Assembly (NCBI RefSeq): GCF_014269285.1
Contig: NZ_JACOAF010000029.1
Coordinates: 1-64,000 of the forward strand
Source of the DNA: Rufibacter sediminis
Lineage (GTDB): Bacteria; Bacteroidota; Bacteroidia; Cytophagales; Hymenobacteraceae
DNA: 64,000 nt
Direction of reading: 5' to 3'
Below are positions 10,112-18,646 of this stretch, piece after piece. The notes below the pieces were generated by a model that saw only the letters and a program-made list of their open reading frames with translations, had not been told where the DNA came from and did not search any database. The translations under genes were made by a program, and so were the position numbers. Position 1 is the stretch's first letter. Every line of letters starts with the position of its first letter.

Positions 10112-11524
10112 ATGAAAAATAGTTATAAAATTCTGCTTTTAAGCATTTTATTCTCTGCGAGCACCCTCAGTTCATGTGGCGATGAGTTCCTGGACGAAAC
10201 TCCCTCTACAGAGATTAACGCGGCTGAGGCCCTCCTGACAGAAAACGATGTCTTGAGTGCCTTACGGGGTGCTTACGGGGGCTTAGCTTCCACTGACTTA
10301 TATGGCCTGAATCTTCCTGTTTTAGGAGATATGTTAGCAGACAACCTGTATGTAGCCACATCCAACTCTGGCTACTTCAATACCTTGTCCGGCTACAACT
10401 TTCTTAACAACAGCGCTGAGATAACAGAGATATGGACAGGCGCCTATGATGTCATCAACCGGACCAACTCCATTATCAATTCTACCCCTACGGTCGTAAA
10501 CCAGGAAGTGGTGGACCAATACAAGGGAGAAGCCTATGCACTCCGAGCGCTAATCTATTTTGAACTGGTACGGCATTTTGCCAGACCTTACAATGAAACG
10601 GCAGATGCTTCTCACCTAGGAGTACCAATTGTGGTAACTCCATATGAATACAATGCCCAGCCTAAACGTAACACCGTAGCCGAAGTGTATACCCAGATTC
10701 TAGCGGATTTAGACAAGGCGTACACCTTGATGACCATGGACCCCGGTCCGGTGCGCATGTCTAAGTATGCAGCCCGCGCTTTACAGGCAGAGGTAAACCT
10801 CTACAAAGGGGACAACACCGCAGCCTTACAACAAGCCGAAGAAGTAATCAATGACAGCGGCGTGGAGTTGTTGCCGTACGCATCTGTCCTGGACTATTGG
10901 GAGGAGACGGATGCTACCAAGTTACAAGGGGTAGAATCATTGTTTGAAGTGTCAGCCACCCAGACTGAGAACAATGGAGTAAACGAATATGCCTATTTCT
11001 TCAACCAAGGCGGCTACGGTCAGAATTTGGCTACGCCTAGTCTATTTGCCCAGTATTCTGCAGATGATATTAGAAGACAACTGATAACCGTGGGCAGAAG
11101 AGGAGCAAATGACAACCCCGCGTACATTGTCACTAAGTACAACGCCATCTCTGGTGATGCAGAAGATAAAGTCGTGATCCGGATGTCTGAGGTGTATCTT
11201 ATTGCGGCAGAAGCCGCTTACCGCACCGGTAATTCAGGGCTTGCCCTTACATATCTCAATACTTTGGTAAATGAGAGAGAGCCAGGGAAAGTATATGCCT
11301 CCACAGGAACTCAACTTCTCAGTGATATCATCTCTGAACGCAGAAAAGAGCTCGCATTTGAAGGAGACAGATTCGCTACTCTAAACAGACTGAAGCTAGA
11401 TATCACAGGAAGAAGAAGAAACCCAAATACACTAGCCTACTCTGATCCCAAAAGAATCTTACCTATTCCAAGAACCGAGATAACCGCTAACCCTAATATT
11501 CAGCAGAATCCAAATTGGGACTAA
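10112..11524 (+). CDS. SusD/RagB-family outer-membrane lipoprotein
   Basis: A 470-residue SusD of the classical type. The signal peptide ends in a lipobox with Cys22 (TLSSCGDEFLDETP). The N-terminal half has the TPR-like helices (EAYALRALIYFELVRHFARPY), and the C-terminus has the typical RRKELAFEGDRF and PIPRTEITANPNIQQNP motifs. It is encoded 18 bp downstream of SusC in the same operon. It belongs to a different SusD subfamily from the protein at 4020, so the two pairs are not a simple whole-operon duplication. Confidence 0.94.
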   Translation: MKNSYKILLLSILFSASTLSSCGDEFLDETPSTEINAAEALLTENDVLSALRGAYGGLASTDLYGLNLPVLGDMLADNLYVATSNSGYFNTLSGYNFLNNSAEITEIWTGAYDVINRTNSIINSTPTVVNQEVVDQYKGEAYALRALIYFELVRHFARPYNETADASHLGVPIVVTPYEYNAQPKRNTVAEVYTQILADLDKAYTLMTMDPGPVRMSKYAARALQAEVNLYKGDNTAALQQAEEVINDSGVELLPYASVLDYWEETDATKLQGVESLFEVSATQTENNGVNEYAYFFNQGGYGQNLATPSLFAQYSADDIRRQLITVGRRGANDNPAYIVTKYNAISGDAEDKVVIRMSEVYLIAAEAAYRTGNSGLALTYLNTLVNEREPGKVYASTGTQLLSDIISERRKELAFEGDRFATLNRLKLDITGRRRNPNTLAYSDPKRILPIPRTEITANPNIQQNPNWD

Positions 11525-11565
11525 TAGCTCCCCTTGATAAAAGTTGAACTTAAAAATTAAAACCT

Positions 11566-11602
11566 AAAAGAAACCCTCGGTAAAGTCTGGGGGTTTCTTT
11601 TT
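11566..11602 (+). terminator. Intrinsic terminator after the second susCD pair
   Basis: AAAAGAAACCC (11566-11576) pairs with GGGTTTCTTTT (11591-11601) and runs into T residues, 42 bp after the susD stop. Confidence 0.8.
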
Positions 11603-11698
11603 AGATTCACAGAAGTCGCTATTTCCAAGTAAAAGATGCTAGCTAAAATGCCATGTTCCAATCGTTATGATTGCACCTCTCCATTTACACCCCTGTTT

Positions 11699-12346
11699 AT
11701 GAACGCCTCAAAAATTATAGCTCTAGTTTTAACTGTCATGGCCATAACGAGCCAAAGAACACAAGCACAGGTTTATCTGGAAGAAGTAAATGGAAGACCT
11801 ATCAGGGTAAATCAATACATAAATGTAGAAGGCTCACCTTATCTGCTGGAAGAATGGAGCAAAGGAACTCTAACACTGGCAGATGGGACAGCCTATAAAG
11901 ACATCGTCCTGAAGTATGAAATGGTGGAAGGTCTTGTACTCTTCAGGAACAAGCAAGGAATAGTCCTTGAACCTATGCAACCCGTTACTGAATTCACCAT
12001 TTACTCCCCTCCCAATGCCTCCATCCAACAGACTAGAAGCTTTGTAAGCGGAGCTGCCTTTGATGCGAATACCGCAGGAAATGTATTTTATGAAGTGCTA
12101 GCGACCGGGCCAGTTGGGTTACTAAAAAGAAATTTCAAAGTTATTCGGGAAGAAAAGGCCTACAGTTCCGCTTCTATCACTAAAAAAATAGCAGAAATCA
12201 CGACCTATCACCTTCGGAAAGGGAATGACCTAATCAAGATAAAGAACGAGGAAAAATCAGTTCTAGCTGCCCTAAGCAACCAGAAGGACAAACTGAAAGC
12301 TTACCTTTCGGCCAATAACCTAAACCTTAAAAAGACGAAGACTTAG
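11699..12346 (+). CDS. Secreted protein of unknown function
   Basis: I do not recognise the family. The ATG at 11699 is preferred over one 63 bp upstream because it begins directly with a signal peptide (MNASKIIALVLTVMAITSQ, then RTQAQ). The mature part is about 190 residues with alternating short beta-like segments (VYLEEVNGRPIRV, GTLTLADGTAYKDIVLKYEM) and a Lys-rich C-terminal third. It resembles small Bacteroidota periplasmic or surface proteins with an N-terminal beta domain. It is AT-rich like the preceding susCD genes and follows their terminator, so it is probably expressed on its own. Confidence 0.7.
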   Translation: MNASKIIALVLTVMAITSQRTQAQVYLEEVNGRPIRVNQYINVEGSPYLLEEWSKGTLTLADGTAYKDIVLKYEMVEGLVLFRNKQGIVLEPMQPVTEFTIYSPPNASIQQTRSFVSGAAFDANTAGNVFYEVLATGPVGLLKRNFKVIREEKAYSSASITKKIAEITTYHLRKGNDLIKIKNEEKSVLAALSNQKDKLKAYLSANNLNLKKTKT

Positions 12347-12791
12347 TTCAGCTTATCAACTATTACAATAGTCTTTAGAGAGAGGATCGGCATCGGGGCC
12401 TGTTTGCATCTGTTTTAAGCCCATTTTTAGAAAATGGGCTTAAAACAGATGCTCATTGCTTTGAAAGGATGGCTTGACCAATTAATGACCAAATCATTGC
12501 AAAAATACCGGATAGATGAGAACAACCAGCCCTTTCTACCTTATAACTAAGACTCAGGAAATAAGTTCTAACAGTTAAGAAATGTAGGTCTCCGTTATCC
12601 TAACTATAGCTTGCCTGAAGTGAACTACTTGAAGTTGAGAAAAGAATAGCTAGCCCATAATGCTTCAATTGATTGACAGTTCCCTCCTATAGAATAGCCC
12701 AATACGACCATCTTCCTGTTTTAGCTAGGCTGCAACCGCACTTGTCTTCTGTGTTAAAAAATAAATCATTCATAAGAAATGAACCAAAACG
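12347..12791. other. Non-coding gap before the arginine cluster
   Basis: No gene supported. It contains one perfect family A palindrome (12408-12450). The remainder is AT-rich and looks like degenerate sequence. Confidence 0.5.
12408..12450. repeat. Family A palindrome, perfect 20-bp arms
   Basis: ATCTGTTTTAAGCCCATTTT (12408-12427) and its exact reverse complement (12431-12450) flank a 3-nt loop. This is the most symmetric family A copy in the window. Confidence 0.9.
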
Positions 12792-12823
12792 TTGGTATTT
12801 TCATTTTTTATATGGAATCTTTG
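12792..12823 (+). promoter_or_regulatory. Candidate promoter of the arginine leader and operon
   Basis: TTG at 12792-12794, 21 nt, then AATCTTTG at 12816-12823, a 7 of 8 match to the Bacteroidota -7 motif TAnnTTTG. Transcription would start near 12830, about 40 nt before the Arg-rich leader ORF. The position supports the call, but the match is not perfect. Confidence 0.45.
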
Positions 12824-12872
12824 CACCAGCTTTCAAGTTGAAGCCACCTATATTTTACACGATTCTAAGTCA

Positions 12873-13004
12873 ATGAATAAAAAGTCGCTTTTATCAGTTG
12901 TCGTTACAACGGTAAAACGCTCCTTCCTGAGGAGTGCGCTTTTTTCTGTTCTGCCCAGAACAGTTTTTTGTGAACCTATTTACCTTACCCGATCCAGGCG
13001 CTAG
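12873..13004 (+). CDS. Putative arginine leader peptide (attenuator)
   Basis: A 43-codon ORF starting MNKKSLLSVVVTTVK. It contains six Arg codons (CGC, AGG, AGA, CGA, AGG, CGC), three of them in the last four codons before the TAG (TRSRR at the C-terminus). It lies immediately upstream of the arginine cluster, about 40 nt after a candidate promoter. A hairpin with a T6 tract lies inside the ORF (12946-12969) and a second hairpin with a T-tract follows it (13054-13096). This is the layout expected of transcription attenuation, where ribosome stalling at Arg codons decides read-through. It could also be a chance ORF. Confidence 0.5.
   Translation: MNKKSLLSVVVTTVKRSFLRSALFSVLPRTVFCEPIYLTRSRR
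12946..12969 (+). terminator. Hairpin plus T-tract within the arginine leader
   Basis: CTGTTCT (12946-12952), 4-nt loop, AGAACAG (12957-12963), then TTTTTT. It lies inside the leader-peptide ORF, so translation would mask it. Confidence 0.6.
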
Positions 13005-13053
13005 GCCACCGGCGTAGGTTGTGATCTACAACTAAACCGGATGCATCTCTGTA

Positions 13054-13096
13054 TACCAACTCTTAAAGTTGGTAGCAGTACCCCTTTTTTCTTTTT
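13054..13096 (+). terminator. Terminator-like hairpin between arginine leader and argA-role gene
   Basis: TACCAACT (13054-13061) pairs with AGTTGGTA (13067-13074), followed by GCAGTACCCC and a T6-C-T5 tract (13085-13096). Just upstream, TACAACT at 13027-13033 is a near copy of the 5' arm and also pairs with GTTGT at 13017-13021, so alternative folds are possible. It fits an attenuator that controls entry into the operon. Confidence 0.55.
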
Positions 13097-13172
13097 ACTT
13101 ATTTTTTCAAAACATACTGCGATGCGTACATACGCTTCGGCTGTAGAGTTGCAGCCTATTGCATCTGTTTCC

Positions 13173-13763
13173 ATGGAAACTCAATCTGATTTCACGGTGG
13201 TGGTGGCCACAGAGGAACACACCCCATATGCCCAACAAATCTGCGATGAGATGGAGTCATCGGCAAAAGCGCGTGGAACTGGTATCGCCAAGCGCTCGCC
13301 GGAATATGTGGCGTTAAAAATGCGGGAAGGCAAAGCCGTCATTGCGTTTGATGCAGAAGGCAAGTGGGCCGGATTCTGCTACATTGAGACCTGGGGTCAT
13401 GGCGAGTACGTGGCCAACTCCGGTTTGATTGTATCGCCGCACCTGCGCAAAAGCGGCTTGGCCAAGCGCATCAAGCAGAAAGTGTTTGAACTATCGCGCA
13501 CCAAATACCCGCACGCTAAAATTTTCGGACTCACTACGGCGCTGGCGGTGATGAAGATCAACTCAGACCTGGGCTACCGCCCCGTGACCTATTCTGAGCT
13601 CACCAACGACGAGGAGTTCTGGAAAGGCTGCCGCAGCTGCGTGAACTTTGACATCTTAACGGCCAAAAACCGCAGCAACTGTCTCTGTACGGCTATGCTA
13701 TACGTACCGCCAAAGACAGAAGAGGGTTCAAACAATCCTGATGCCCCAGCGCCTCAACAATAA
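13173..13763 (+). CDS. GNAT N-acyltransferase of the arginine cluster (probable first step, argA role)
   Basis: A GNAT-fold protein of about 196 residues starting METQSDFTVVVATEEH. An in-frame ATG at 13122 would add 17 residues and cannot be excluded. It has the acyl-CoA binding segment (ANSGLIVSPHLRKSGLAKRI) and a conserved block found in Bacteroidota arginine clusters: SAKARGTGIAKRSPEYV, GFCYIETWGHG, MKINSDLGYRPVTYSELT. The Cys-rich CRSC...NCLC near the end is also typical. By position, directly before argG, and family, it should acylate glutamate, replacing classical ArgA. Given the predicted succinyl-specific ArgF', the donor may be succinyl-CoA (inference). Confidence 0.82.
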   Translation: METQSDFTVVVATEEHTPYAQQICDEMESSAKARGTGIAKRSPEYVALKMREGKAVIAFDAEGKWAGFCYIETWGHGEYVANSGLIVSPHLRKSGLAKRIKQKVFELSRTKYPHAKIFGLTTALAVMKINSDLGYRPVTYSELTNDEEFWKGCRSCVNFDILTAKNRSNCLCTAMLYVPPKTEEGSNNPDAPAPQQ

Positions 13764-13862
13764 TTAACAGCTTCTTCTGGGAGTCAGCTTTTTAGCAGAA
13801 CTGATTCCTAGACGACGCTTTACCCATACTTTTCATTTACAAGCACTTTATAGTTAACACCC

Positions 13863-15059
13863 ATGAAAAAAGTAGTTCTCGCGTTCAGTGGCGGCTTAGA
13901 CACATCTTTCTGTGTGAAGTACCTACTGGAACAAGGTTATGAAATCTATTCGGCCATTGTGAATACTGGCGGCTTCTCTGAGGAGGAACTGGCGGAAATC
14001 GCCCGAAGGGCTGAGAATCTGGGCGTGAAACAGCACGTAACCTTAGACGAAACCGACAACTACTATCAAACCTGTCTGAAGTACCTGATTTTCGGGAATG
14101 TGTTGAAAAATAACACCTACCCACTATCGGTGAGCGCCGAGCGTATCTCCCAAGCCGTGGCCATTGCCAAATACGCCCAGGAAATTGGCGCCGAAGCGGT
14201 AGCGCACGGCAGCACGGGCGCAGGCAACGACCAAGTGCGTTTCGACATGGTATTCAATATTCTGGTGCCGAATGTGCAGGTGATTACGCCCATCCGTGAC
14301 TTGAAACTATCACGCGAAGAGGAGATTGCATACCTGAAAGAGCGGGGCGTGGAGATGGATTTCCAGAAGGCGCAGTACTCTATTAATAAAGGTATCTGGG
14401 GAACGTCGGTGGGTGGCAAGGAAACTTTAACGTCGCACCAGGCATTGCCCGAATCTGCGTACCCTACTCAGCTTACTAAAGAAACGCCAGAGCGCATCAC
14501 GCTGCACTTCAAAAATGGTGAACCCGTGGGCTTGAACGACGAGCTATTCGACAATCCTGTGCACGTGATTCAGAAGCTGCAGGAGATTGCGGGGGCATTC
14601 GCCATTGGTCGTGACATCCACGTGGGCGATACCATCATCGGGATTAAAGGACGCGTGGGTTTTGAGGCGGCTGCGCCGATGGTCATCATCAAAGCGCACC
14701 ACGCGCTGGAGAAACACACGCTCACCAAGTGGCAGCTGTACTGGAAAGACAGTCTGGCGACCTGGTACGGCAACTGGATGCACGAGGGCCAGTTCCTGGA
14801 CCCCACCATGCGCAACATTGAGACATTCCTGACCGACACGCAGAAAACTGTGACCGGAAAAGTACACGTGTGGCTGGCCCCGTACCGCTTCCAGATAGAA
14901 GGCATTGAGTCAGAGCATGATTTGATGTCGTCTAAATTCGGTTCTTACGGCGAGATGAACAACGCCTGGTCGGGCGAAGACGTGAAAGGCTTCTCTAAGA
15001 TTTTCGGGAACCAGACCATGATGTACCGCTTAATCAACGGCGAAGACGATGCAAAATAG
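13863..15059 (+). CDS. argG: Argininosuccinate synthase
   Basis: A 398-residue ATP-dependent ligase joining citrulline and aspartate, the penultimate step of arginine synthesis in the cytoplasm. The N-terminal PP-loop is seen as AFSGGLDTSFC (residues about 7-17), followed by the nucleotide and citrulline binding segments SAERISQAVA and AHGSTGAGNDQVRFD. It is the short Bacteroidota form with a C-terminal extension (EDVKGFSKIFGNQTMMYRL). Its stop codon overlaps the argC start by 11 bp, so the two are translationally coupled. Confidence 0.96.
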   Translation: MKKVVLAFSGGLDTSFCVKYLLEQGYEIYSAIVNTGGFSEEELAEIARRAENLGVKQHVTLDETDNYYQTCLKYLIFGNVLKNNTYPLSVSAERISQAVAIAKYAQEIGAEAVAHGSTGAGNDQVRFDMVFNILVPNVQVITPIRDLKLSREEEIAYLKERGVEMDFQKAQYSINKGIWGTSVGGKETLTSHQALPESAYPTQLTKETPERITLHFKNGEPVGLNDELFDNPVHVIQKLQEIAGAFAIGRDIHVGDTIIGIKGRVGFEAAAPMVIIKAHHALEKHTLTKWQLYWKDSLATWYGNWMHEGQFLDPTMRNIETFLTDTQKTVTGKVHVWLAPYRFQIEGIESEHDLMSSKFGSYGEMNNAWSGEDVKGFSKIFGNQTMMYRLINGEDDAK

Positions 15060-16038
15060 TCTTATAAAAGTGGGCATAGTAGGCGGAGCAGGCTACACTG
15101 GTGGTGAGCTGCTGCGCCTGCTGGTGCACCACCCGCACGTAGAAATCAGCTTTGTGCACAGCAACAGTCAGGCCGGCAAACCTGTCACCGACACCCATAC
15201 CGACCTGCTGGGCGACACGGAGTTGGTATTCACCAACGAGCTGGGCACCGAGGTGGACGTGCTGTTCCTCTGCGTAGGCCACGGAGACGCTAAGAAATTC
15301 CTGGACGCCAATCCAATACCAGACGAAGTAAAGATTATTGACCTGAGCCAGGATTTTCGCCTCACGGCGAAGTCTTCTTTGGGCAATCGCCAATTTGTAT
15401 ATGGTCTGCCAGAACTAAACCGCGAGCAAATCAAAACTGCCGCTAACGTAGCCAACCCTGGTTGCTTTGCGACGGCAATCCAGTTGGCCTTGCTCCCGCT
15501 GGCACAGAACGGCTCTTTGCCCGCAGAAGTGCACGTGAGCGGCATCACGGGTTCAACCGGCGCTGGTCAGAAACTGGCCGAGACCTCCCACTTCAGCTGG
15601 CGCAACAACAACATCTCCAGCTACAAAGTGTTTGGGCATCAGCATTTGCATGAGATCACTGAGAGCCTGCAATCATTGCAAAGCAACTTAGACACTGCCA
15701 TCCGCTTTGTGCCGTACCGTGGTAATTTCAGCCGGGGTATTTTGTGCACTACATATTTGCGCTCAGACCTGAGTCTGAAGGAAGCACAGCAATTGTACAG
15801 GCAATTCTATGAAGGTCACCCGTACACGCTGGTAACCGATAAGAACCCAGACCTGAAACAGGTAGTGAACACGAACAAGTGTCTCTTATATATAGAGAAG
15901 CACGAGGATCAACTGGTCATCACCAGCCTGATTGACAACCTGCTGAAAGGTGCCTCGGGCCAGGCCGTGCAGAACATAAACCTGCTGTTCGGGTTGGACG
16001 AAAGGGCGGGCTTGCAGTTGAAAGCTATCGGGTTTTAA
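15049..16038 (+). CDS. argC: N-acetyl(succinyl)-gamma-glutamyl-phosphate reductase
   Basis: A 329-residue NADPH-dependent reductase of the third step. The Rossmann motif is VGIVGGAGYTGGELLRLL (residues 8-25). The catalytic Cys139 lies in NPGCFATAIQLALLPL, and the active-site His is in the GHQHLHEI segment. It overlaps argG by 11 bp. The gap to argD (436 bp) is filled with palindromic repeats, so argC may be the last gene of a first transcript. Whether it takes the acetyl or succinyl form cannot be read from this sequence. Confidence 0.95.
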   Translation: MQNSLIKVGIVGGAGYTGGELLRLLVHHPHVEISFVHSNSQAGKPVTDTHTDLLGDTELVFTNELGTEVDVLFLCVGHGDAKKFLDANPIPDEVKIIDLSQDFRLTAKSSLGNRQFVYGLPELNREQIKTAANVANPGCFATAIQLALLPLAQNGSLPAEVHVSGITGSTGAGQKLAETSHFSWRNNNISSYKVFGHQHLHEITESLQSLQSNLDTAIRFVPYRGNFSRGILCTTYLRSDLSLKEAQQLYRQFYEGHPYTLVTDKNPDLKQVVNTNKCLLYIEKHEDQLVITSLIDNLLKGASGQAVQNINLLFGLDERAGLQLKAIGF

Positions 16039-16052
16039 TACATCCAATTAAT

Positions 16053-16096
16053 TTCTGTTTTTTGCCTAGTTTGCTGAAACTAGGCAAAAAACAGAA
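16053..16096. repeat. Family A palindrome, perfect 20-bp arms
   Basis: TTCTGTTTTTTGCCTAGTTT (16053-16072), 4-nt loop, exact reverse complement (16077-16096). It lies 14 bp after argC and could terminate it. Confidence 0.85.
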
Positions 16097-16123
16097 AAGG
16101 CGAATCACCTGAAACTCTATTTT

Positions 16124-16197
16124 CTATGGCGCGGAAGTTACTTCCGTGCCTTTCCGAAGTTAGTAAGAGAGTCACGGAAGTAACTTCCGCGCCATAG
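16124..16197. repeat. Family B inverted repeat (perfect 25-bp arms)
   Basis: Arms at 16124-16148 and 16173-16197 are exact reverse complements, with core GCGGAAGTTACTTCCGTG, itself nearly palindromic. A second copy lies at 23992-24057. Confidence 0.9.
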
Positions 16198-16253
16198 TAG
16201 AACGGGTTACATTGAGCAAATAACAGAAGGGTATTGCACCCACGCACCCTATC

Positions 16254-16343
16254 TGTCATCCTGAAAGGAACTTGTGGGCGAACTGTAAAAGCGTTTACCA
16301 TAACGCTACTCTAGCTTGCTCACAAGGTCCTTTCAGGATGACA
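16254..16343. repeat. Family C inverted repeat
   Basis: Outer arms TGTCATCCTGAAAGGA and TCCTTTCAGGATGACA, with inner CTTGTGGGC facing GCTCACAAGG, enclose about 40 nt. A second copy is at 18723-18879. Confidence 0.85.
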
Positions 16344-16397
16344 ATAAAAATAAATGAAGCTGCCACGATTTAAACGCCCGCGCCAGCAAAATATAAA

Positions 16398-16443
16398 TTT
16401 CTGTTTTCGGCCTGTTTTTCAAAAAAGAGCCTGAAAACAGAAA
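16398..16443. repeat. Family A palindromic repeat
   Basis: Left arm TTTCTGTTTTCGGCCTGTTT, right arm AAAAGAGCCTGAAAACAGAA. It ends 31 bp before the argD start. Confidence 0.85.
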
Positions 16444-16474
16444 GGTCTAATGTCTTGAATCTTACGTCTTCAAT

Positions 16475-17602
16475 ATGAACCTCTTCGACGTTTACCCCCT
16501 CTTTGATATCACGCCTGTGAAAGCCCTCGGCTCCAAGCTTTGGGACGAGAACGGCACTGAATATTTAGACTTATACGGCGGCCATGCCGTGATTTCCATC
16601 GGCCACAGCCACCCGCATTATGTGCAGCGCCTCACAAATCAGCTCAACAACATTGGCTTCTACTCTAACTCCGTGAAGATTCCGCAGCAGCAGGAATTGG
16701 CGGAGAAATTGGGCAAGTTGAGCGGTTACGAAGATTACCAACTGTTCCTGATTAACTCCGGCGCTGAGGCGAACGAGAACGCTCTGAAACTGGCCTCGTT
16801 CCACACGGGCCGGAAGAAAGTGATTTCGTTCAGCAAGTCGTTCCACGGCAGAACCTCGGCGGTAGTAGCCGCCACCGATGACCGCAGCATTGTAGCTCCC
16901 GTGAATGAGACCGATAACATCATCTTCCTGCCATTCAATGATGCTGCCGCGGTGGAAGAAGCATTGGCCACGAACGAGGTAGCCGCCATTATTGTGGAAG
17001 GCATCCAGGGCGTGGGCGGTGTGAATATCCCTACCGCTCCCTTTTTGCAGGATTTGGAAAAACTAGCCAAGAAACACGGCGCGCTGCTCATTCTGGACGA
17101 AATCCAGTCGGGCTACGGGCGTTCTGGCAAGTTTTTCGCGCACCAGCACGCAGGTATAAAGCCAGATTTGATTACCATCGCCAAAGGCATGGGCAACGGC
17201 TTCCCGGTAGCGGGCGTGTTGATTTCCCCAGAAATTCCGGCCAAACACGGCATGCTGGGCACCACCTTCGGGGGGAATTATCTGGCTTGCGCGGCCTCTC
17301 TAGCGGTATTGGAAGTGATGGAACAGGAGAACTTGGTGGAGAACGCTGCCCAAATGGGCGAGTACCTCATGGAAAAAGCCAAAGCCATCCCCGGCGTGCG
17401 CGAAGTCCGCGGCCAGGGCCTGATGGTCGGCATCGAGCTGGAAAACCCGTGCGCCCCGCTCCGCAAAGCCCTGCTGGACGAGTACCGTATCTTCACCGGC
17501 TCGGCCTCTAACAAAAACACCATCCGGATACTGCCTGCCCTGAATGTGACGCAGGTCGAGCTGGACCGGTTTTTAGAGGCATTCGCTGCCTTAGTAAAAT
17601 AG
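16475..17602 (+). CDS. argD: Acetyl(succinyl)ornithine aminotransferase
   Basis: A 375-residue class-III PLP aminotransferase that converts N-acylglutamate semialdehyde to N-acylornithine. The PLP lysine is Lys237 (ITIAKGMGNGFPVAGVL) and the cofactor Asp208 lies in LLILDEIQSGYGRSGKFFA. NSGAEANENALKLA and GTTFGGNYLACAA are also class-typical. It is shorter than many homologues but complete. It is separated from argC by repeats and from argF' by a 77-bp gap. Confidence 0.95.
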   Translation: MNLFDVYPLFDITPVKALGSKLWDENGTEYLDLYGGHAVISIGHSHPHYVQRLTNQLNNIGFYSNSVKIPQQQELAEKLGKLSGYEDYQLFLINSGAEANENALKLASFHTGRKKVISFSKSFHGRTSAVVAATDDRSIVAPVNETDNIIFLPFNDAAAVEEALATNEVAAIIVEGIQGVGGVNIPTAPFLQDLEKLAKKHGALLILDEIQSGYGRSGKFFAHQHAGIKPDLITIAKGMGNGFPVAGVLISPEIPAKHGMLGTTFGGNYLACAASLAVLEVMEQENLVENAAQMGEYLMEKAKAIPGVREVRGQGLMVGIELENPCAPLRKALLDEYRIFTGSASNKNTIRILPALNVTQVELDRFLEAFAALVK

Positions 17603-17604
17603 AC

Positions 17605-17672
17605 ACAAGATGTAAGACATAAGATGCAAGACTTTTGATATAGGATGAAAAGTCTTGTGTCTTGAATCTCAA
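17605..17672. repeat. Small imperfect inverted repeat between argD and argF'
   Basis: AGACACAAGATGTAAGAC near the argD stop faces GTCTTGTGTCTTG before argF'. Related TGTCTTGAATCTTACGTCTT occurs just before argD (about 16452). It looks like another, less palindromic, dispersed repeat. Confidence 0.5.
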
Positions 17673-17679
17673 AAATATA

Positions 17680-18636
17680 ATGAAGCAATTCACTTCCGTT
17701 CACGACGTAGAAGACCTAAACGCCCTGGTGCAGGAAGCGCTGGAGTTGAAGAAAAACCCGTACGCGTTTGAGCACCTAGGCAAGCGCAAGACGCTGGGCC
17801 TGATATTCCTGAACCCCAGCTTGCGCACCCGCCTCAGCACGCAGAAAGCGGCGCAGAGTCTGGGCATGAACGTGATGGTCATGAACATGGGCCAGGAAGG
17901 CTGGGCGCTTGAAACCCAGGACGGCGCCATCATGAACGGCACCACCGTGGAGCACATCAAGGACGCGGCCGCCGTCATGGGCCAGTACTGCGATGTGCTG
18001 GGCATGCGCTCTTTCCCGAAGCTGCAGAACGTGGAAGAAGACTACTCCGAGGAGATTCTGAAGAAGTTCATCCAGTACGCTAACGTGCCGTTCGTGAGCT
18101 TAGAGTCGGCCACACGTCACCCGCTGCAAAGCTTGGCAGATTTGGTCACCATCACCGAGCATGCCCCGCAAGGCCGTCGGCCGAAGGTGGTTTTGACCTG
18201 GGGCCCCCACGTGAAGGCATTGCCTCAGGCCGTTCCTAACTCTTTTGCTGAGTGGATGTGCGCTGCCGATGTGGATTTCGTGATTACGCACCCCGAGGGC
18301 TACGAACTAGACCCGCAGTTCACCCAAGGCGCGACCATCACCCACAACCAGCAAGAAGCCCTGGAAGACGCCGATTTTATCTACGTGAAGAACTGGTCCA
18401 CCTTCCAGCCCAACTACGGAGAGGTACTCACGCAAGACGCCAGCTGGATGCTCACGAACCAGCATCTGGCCAACACCAACAACGCCAAAGTGATGCACTG
18501 CCTGCCCGTGCGCCGCAACGTGGAGCTCAGCGACGAAATCCTGGACGGCCCGAACTCTTTAGTAGTCAACGAAGCCGCCAACCGTGAATTCGCGGCCCAA
18601 GCGGTGCTGAAGCGGTTGCTGGAAGGGATTCAGTAA
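17680..18636 (+). CDS. argF': N-succinylornithine (N-acylornithine) carbamoyltransferase
   Basis: A 318-residue transcarbamylase counted from the ATG at 17680; an upstream ATG adds six residues but lacks homology. The carbamoyl-phosphate motif is SLRTR (47-51), and HPLQSLADL and HCLPVRRN are present. Overall it follows the Bacteroides fragilis N-succinylornithine enzyme (GQEGW, LETQDG, PNSFAEWM, ITHPEGYELDP) rather than ornithine transcarbamylase. Residue 90, Pro in B. fragilis and Glu92 in the Xanthomonas acetyl enzyme, is Val (MNGTTVEH). Replacing Glu92 by Val is reported to turn the acetyl enzyme into a succinyl enzyme, so succinylornithine is the likely substrate. Confidence 0.93.
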   Translation: MKQFTSVHDVEDLNALVQEALELKKNPYAFEHLGKRKTLGLIFLNPSLRTRLSTQKAAQSLGMNVMVMNMGQEGWALETQDGAIMNGTTVEHIKDAAAVMGQYCDVLGMRSFPKLQNVEEDYSEEILKKFIQYANVPFVSLESATRHPLQSLADLVTITEHAPQGRRPKVVLTWGPHVKALPQAVPNSFAEWMCAADVDFVITHPEGYELDPQFTQGATITHNQQEALEDADFIYVKNWSTFQPNYGEVLTQDASWMLTNQHLANTNNAKVMHCLPVRRNVELSDEILDGPNSLVVNEAANREFAAQAVLKRLLEGIQ

Positions 18637-18646
18637 CGGAACTAAA

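Larger units (their letters stand above)
16039..16474. other. Intergenic argC-argD gap packed with palindromes
   Basis: Holds, in order, a perfect family A palindrome (16053-16096), a family B palindrome (16124-16197), a family C element (16254-16343) and another family A copy (16398-16443). No gene seen. Confidence 0.8.

Noticed and set aside
12870-13121. A known riboswitch or T-box upstream of the arginine genes
   Set aside because: I could not find a T-box specifier/antiterminator consensus or a known riboswitch core; the leader-peptide attenuator fits better.
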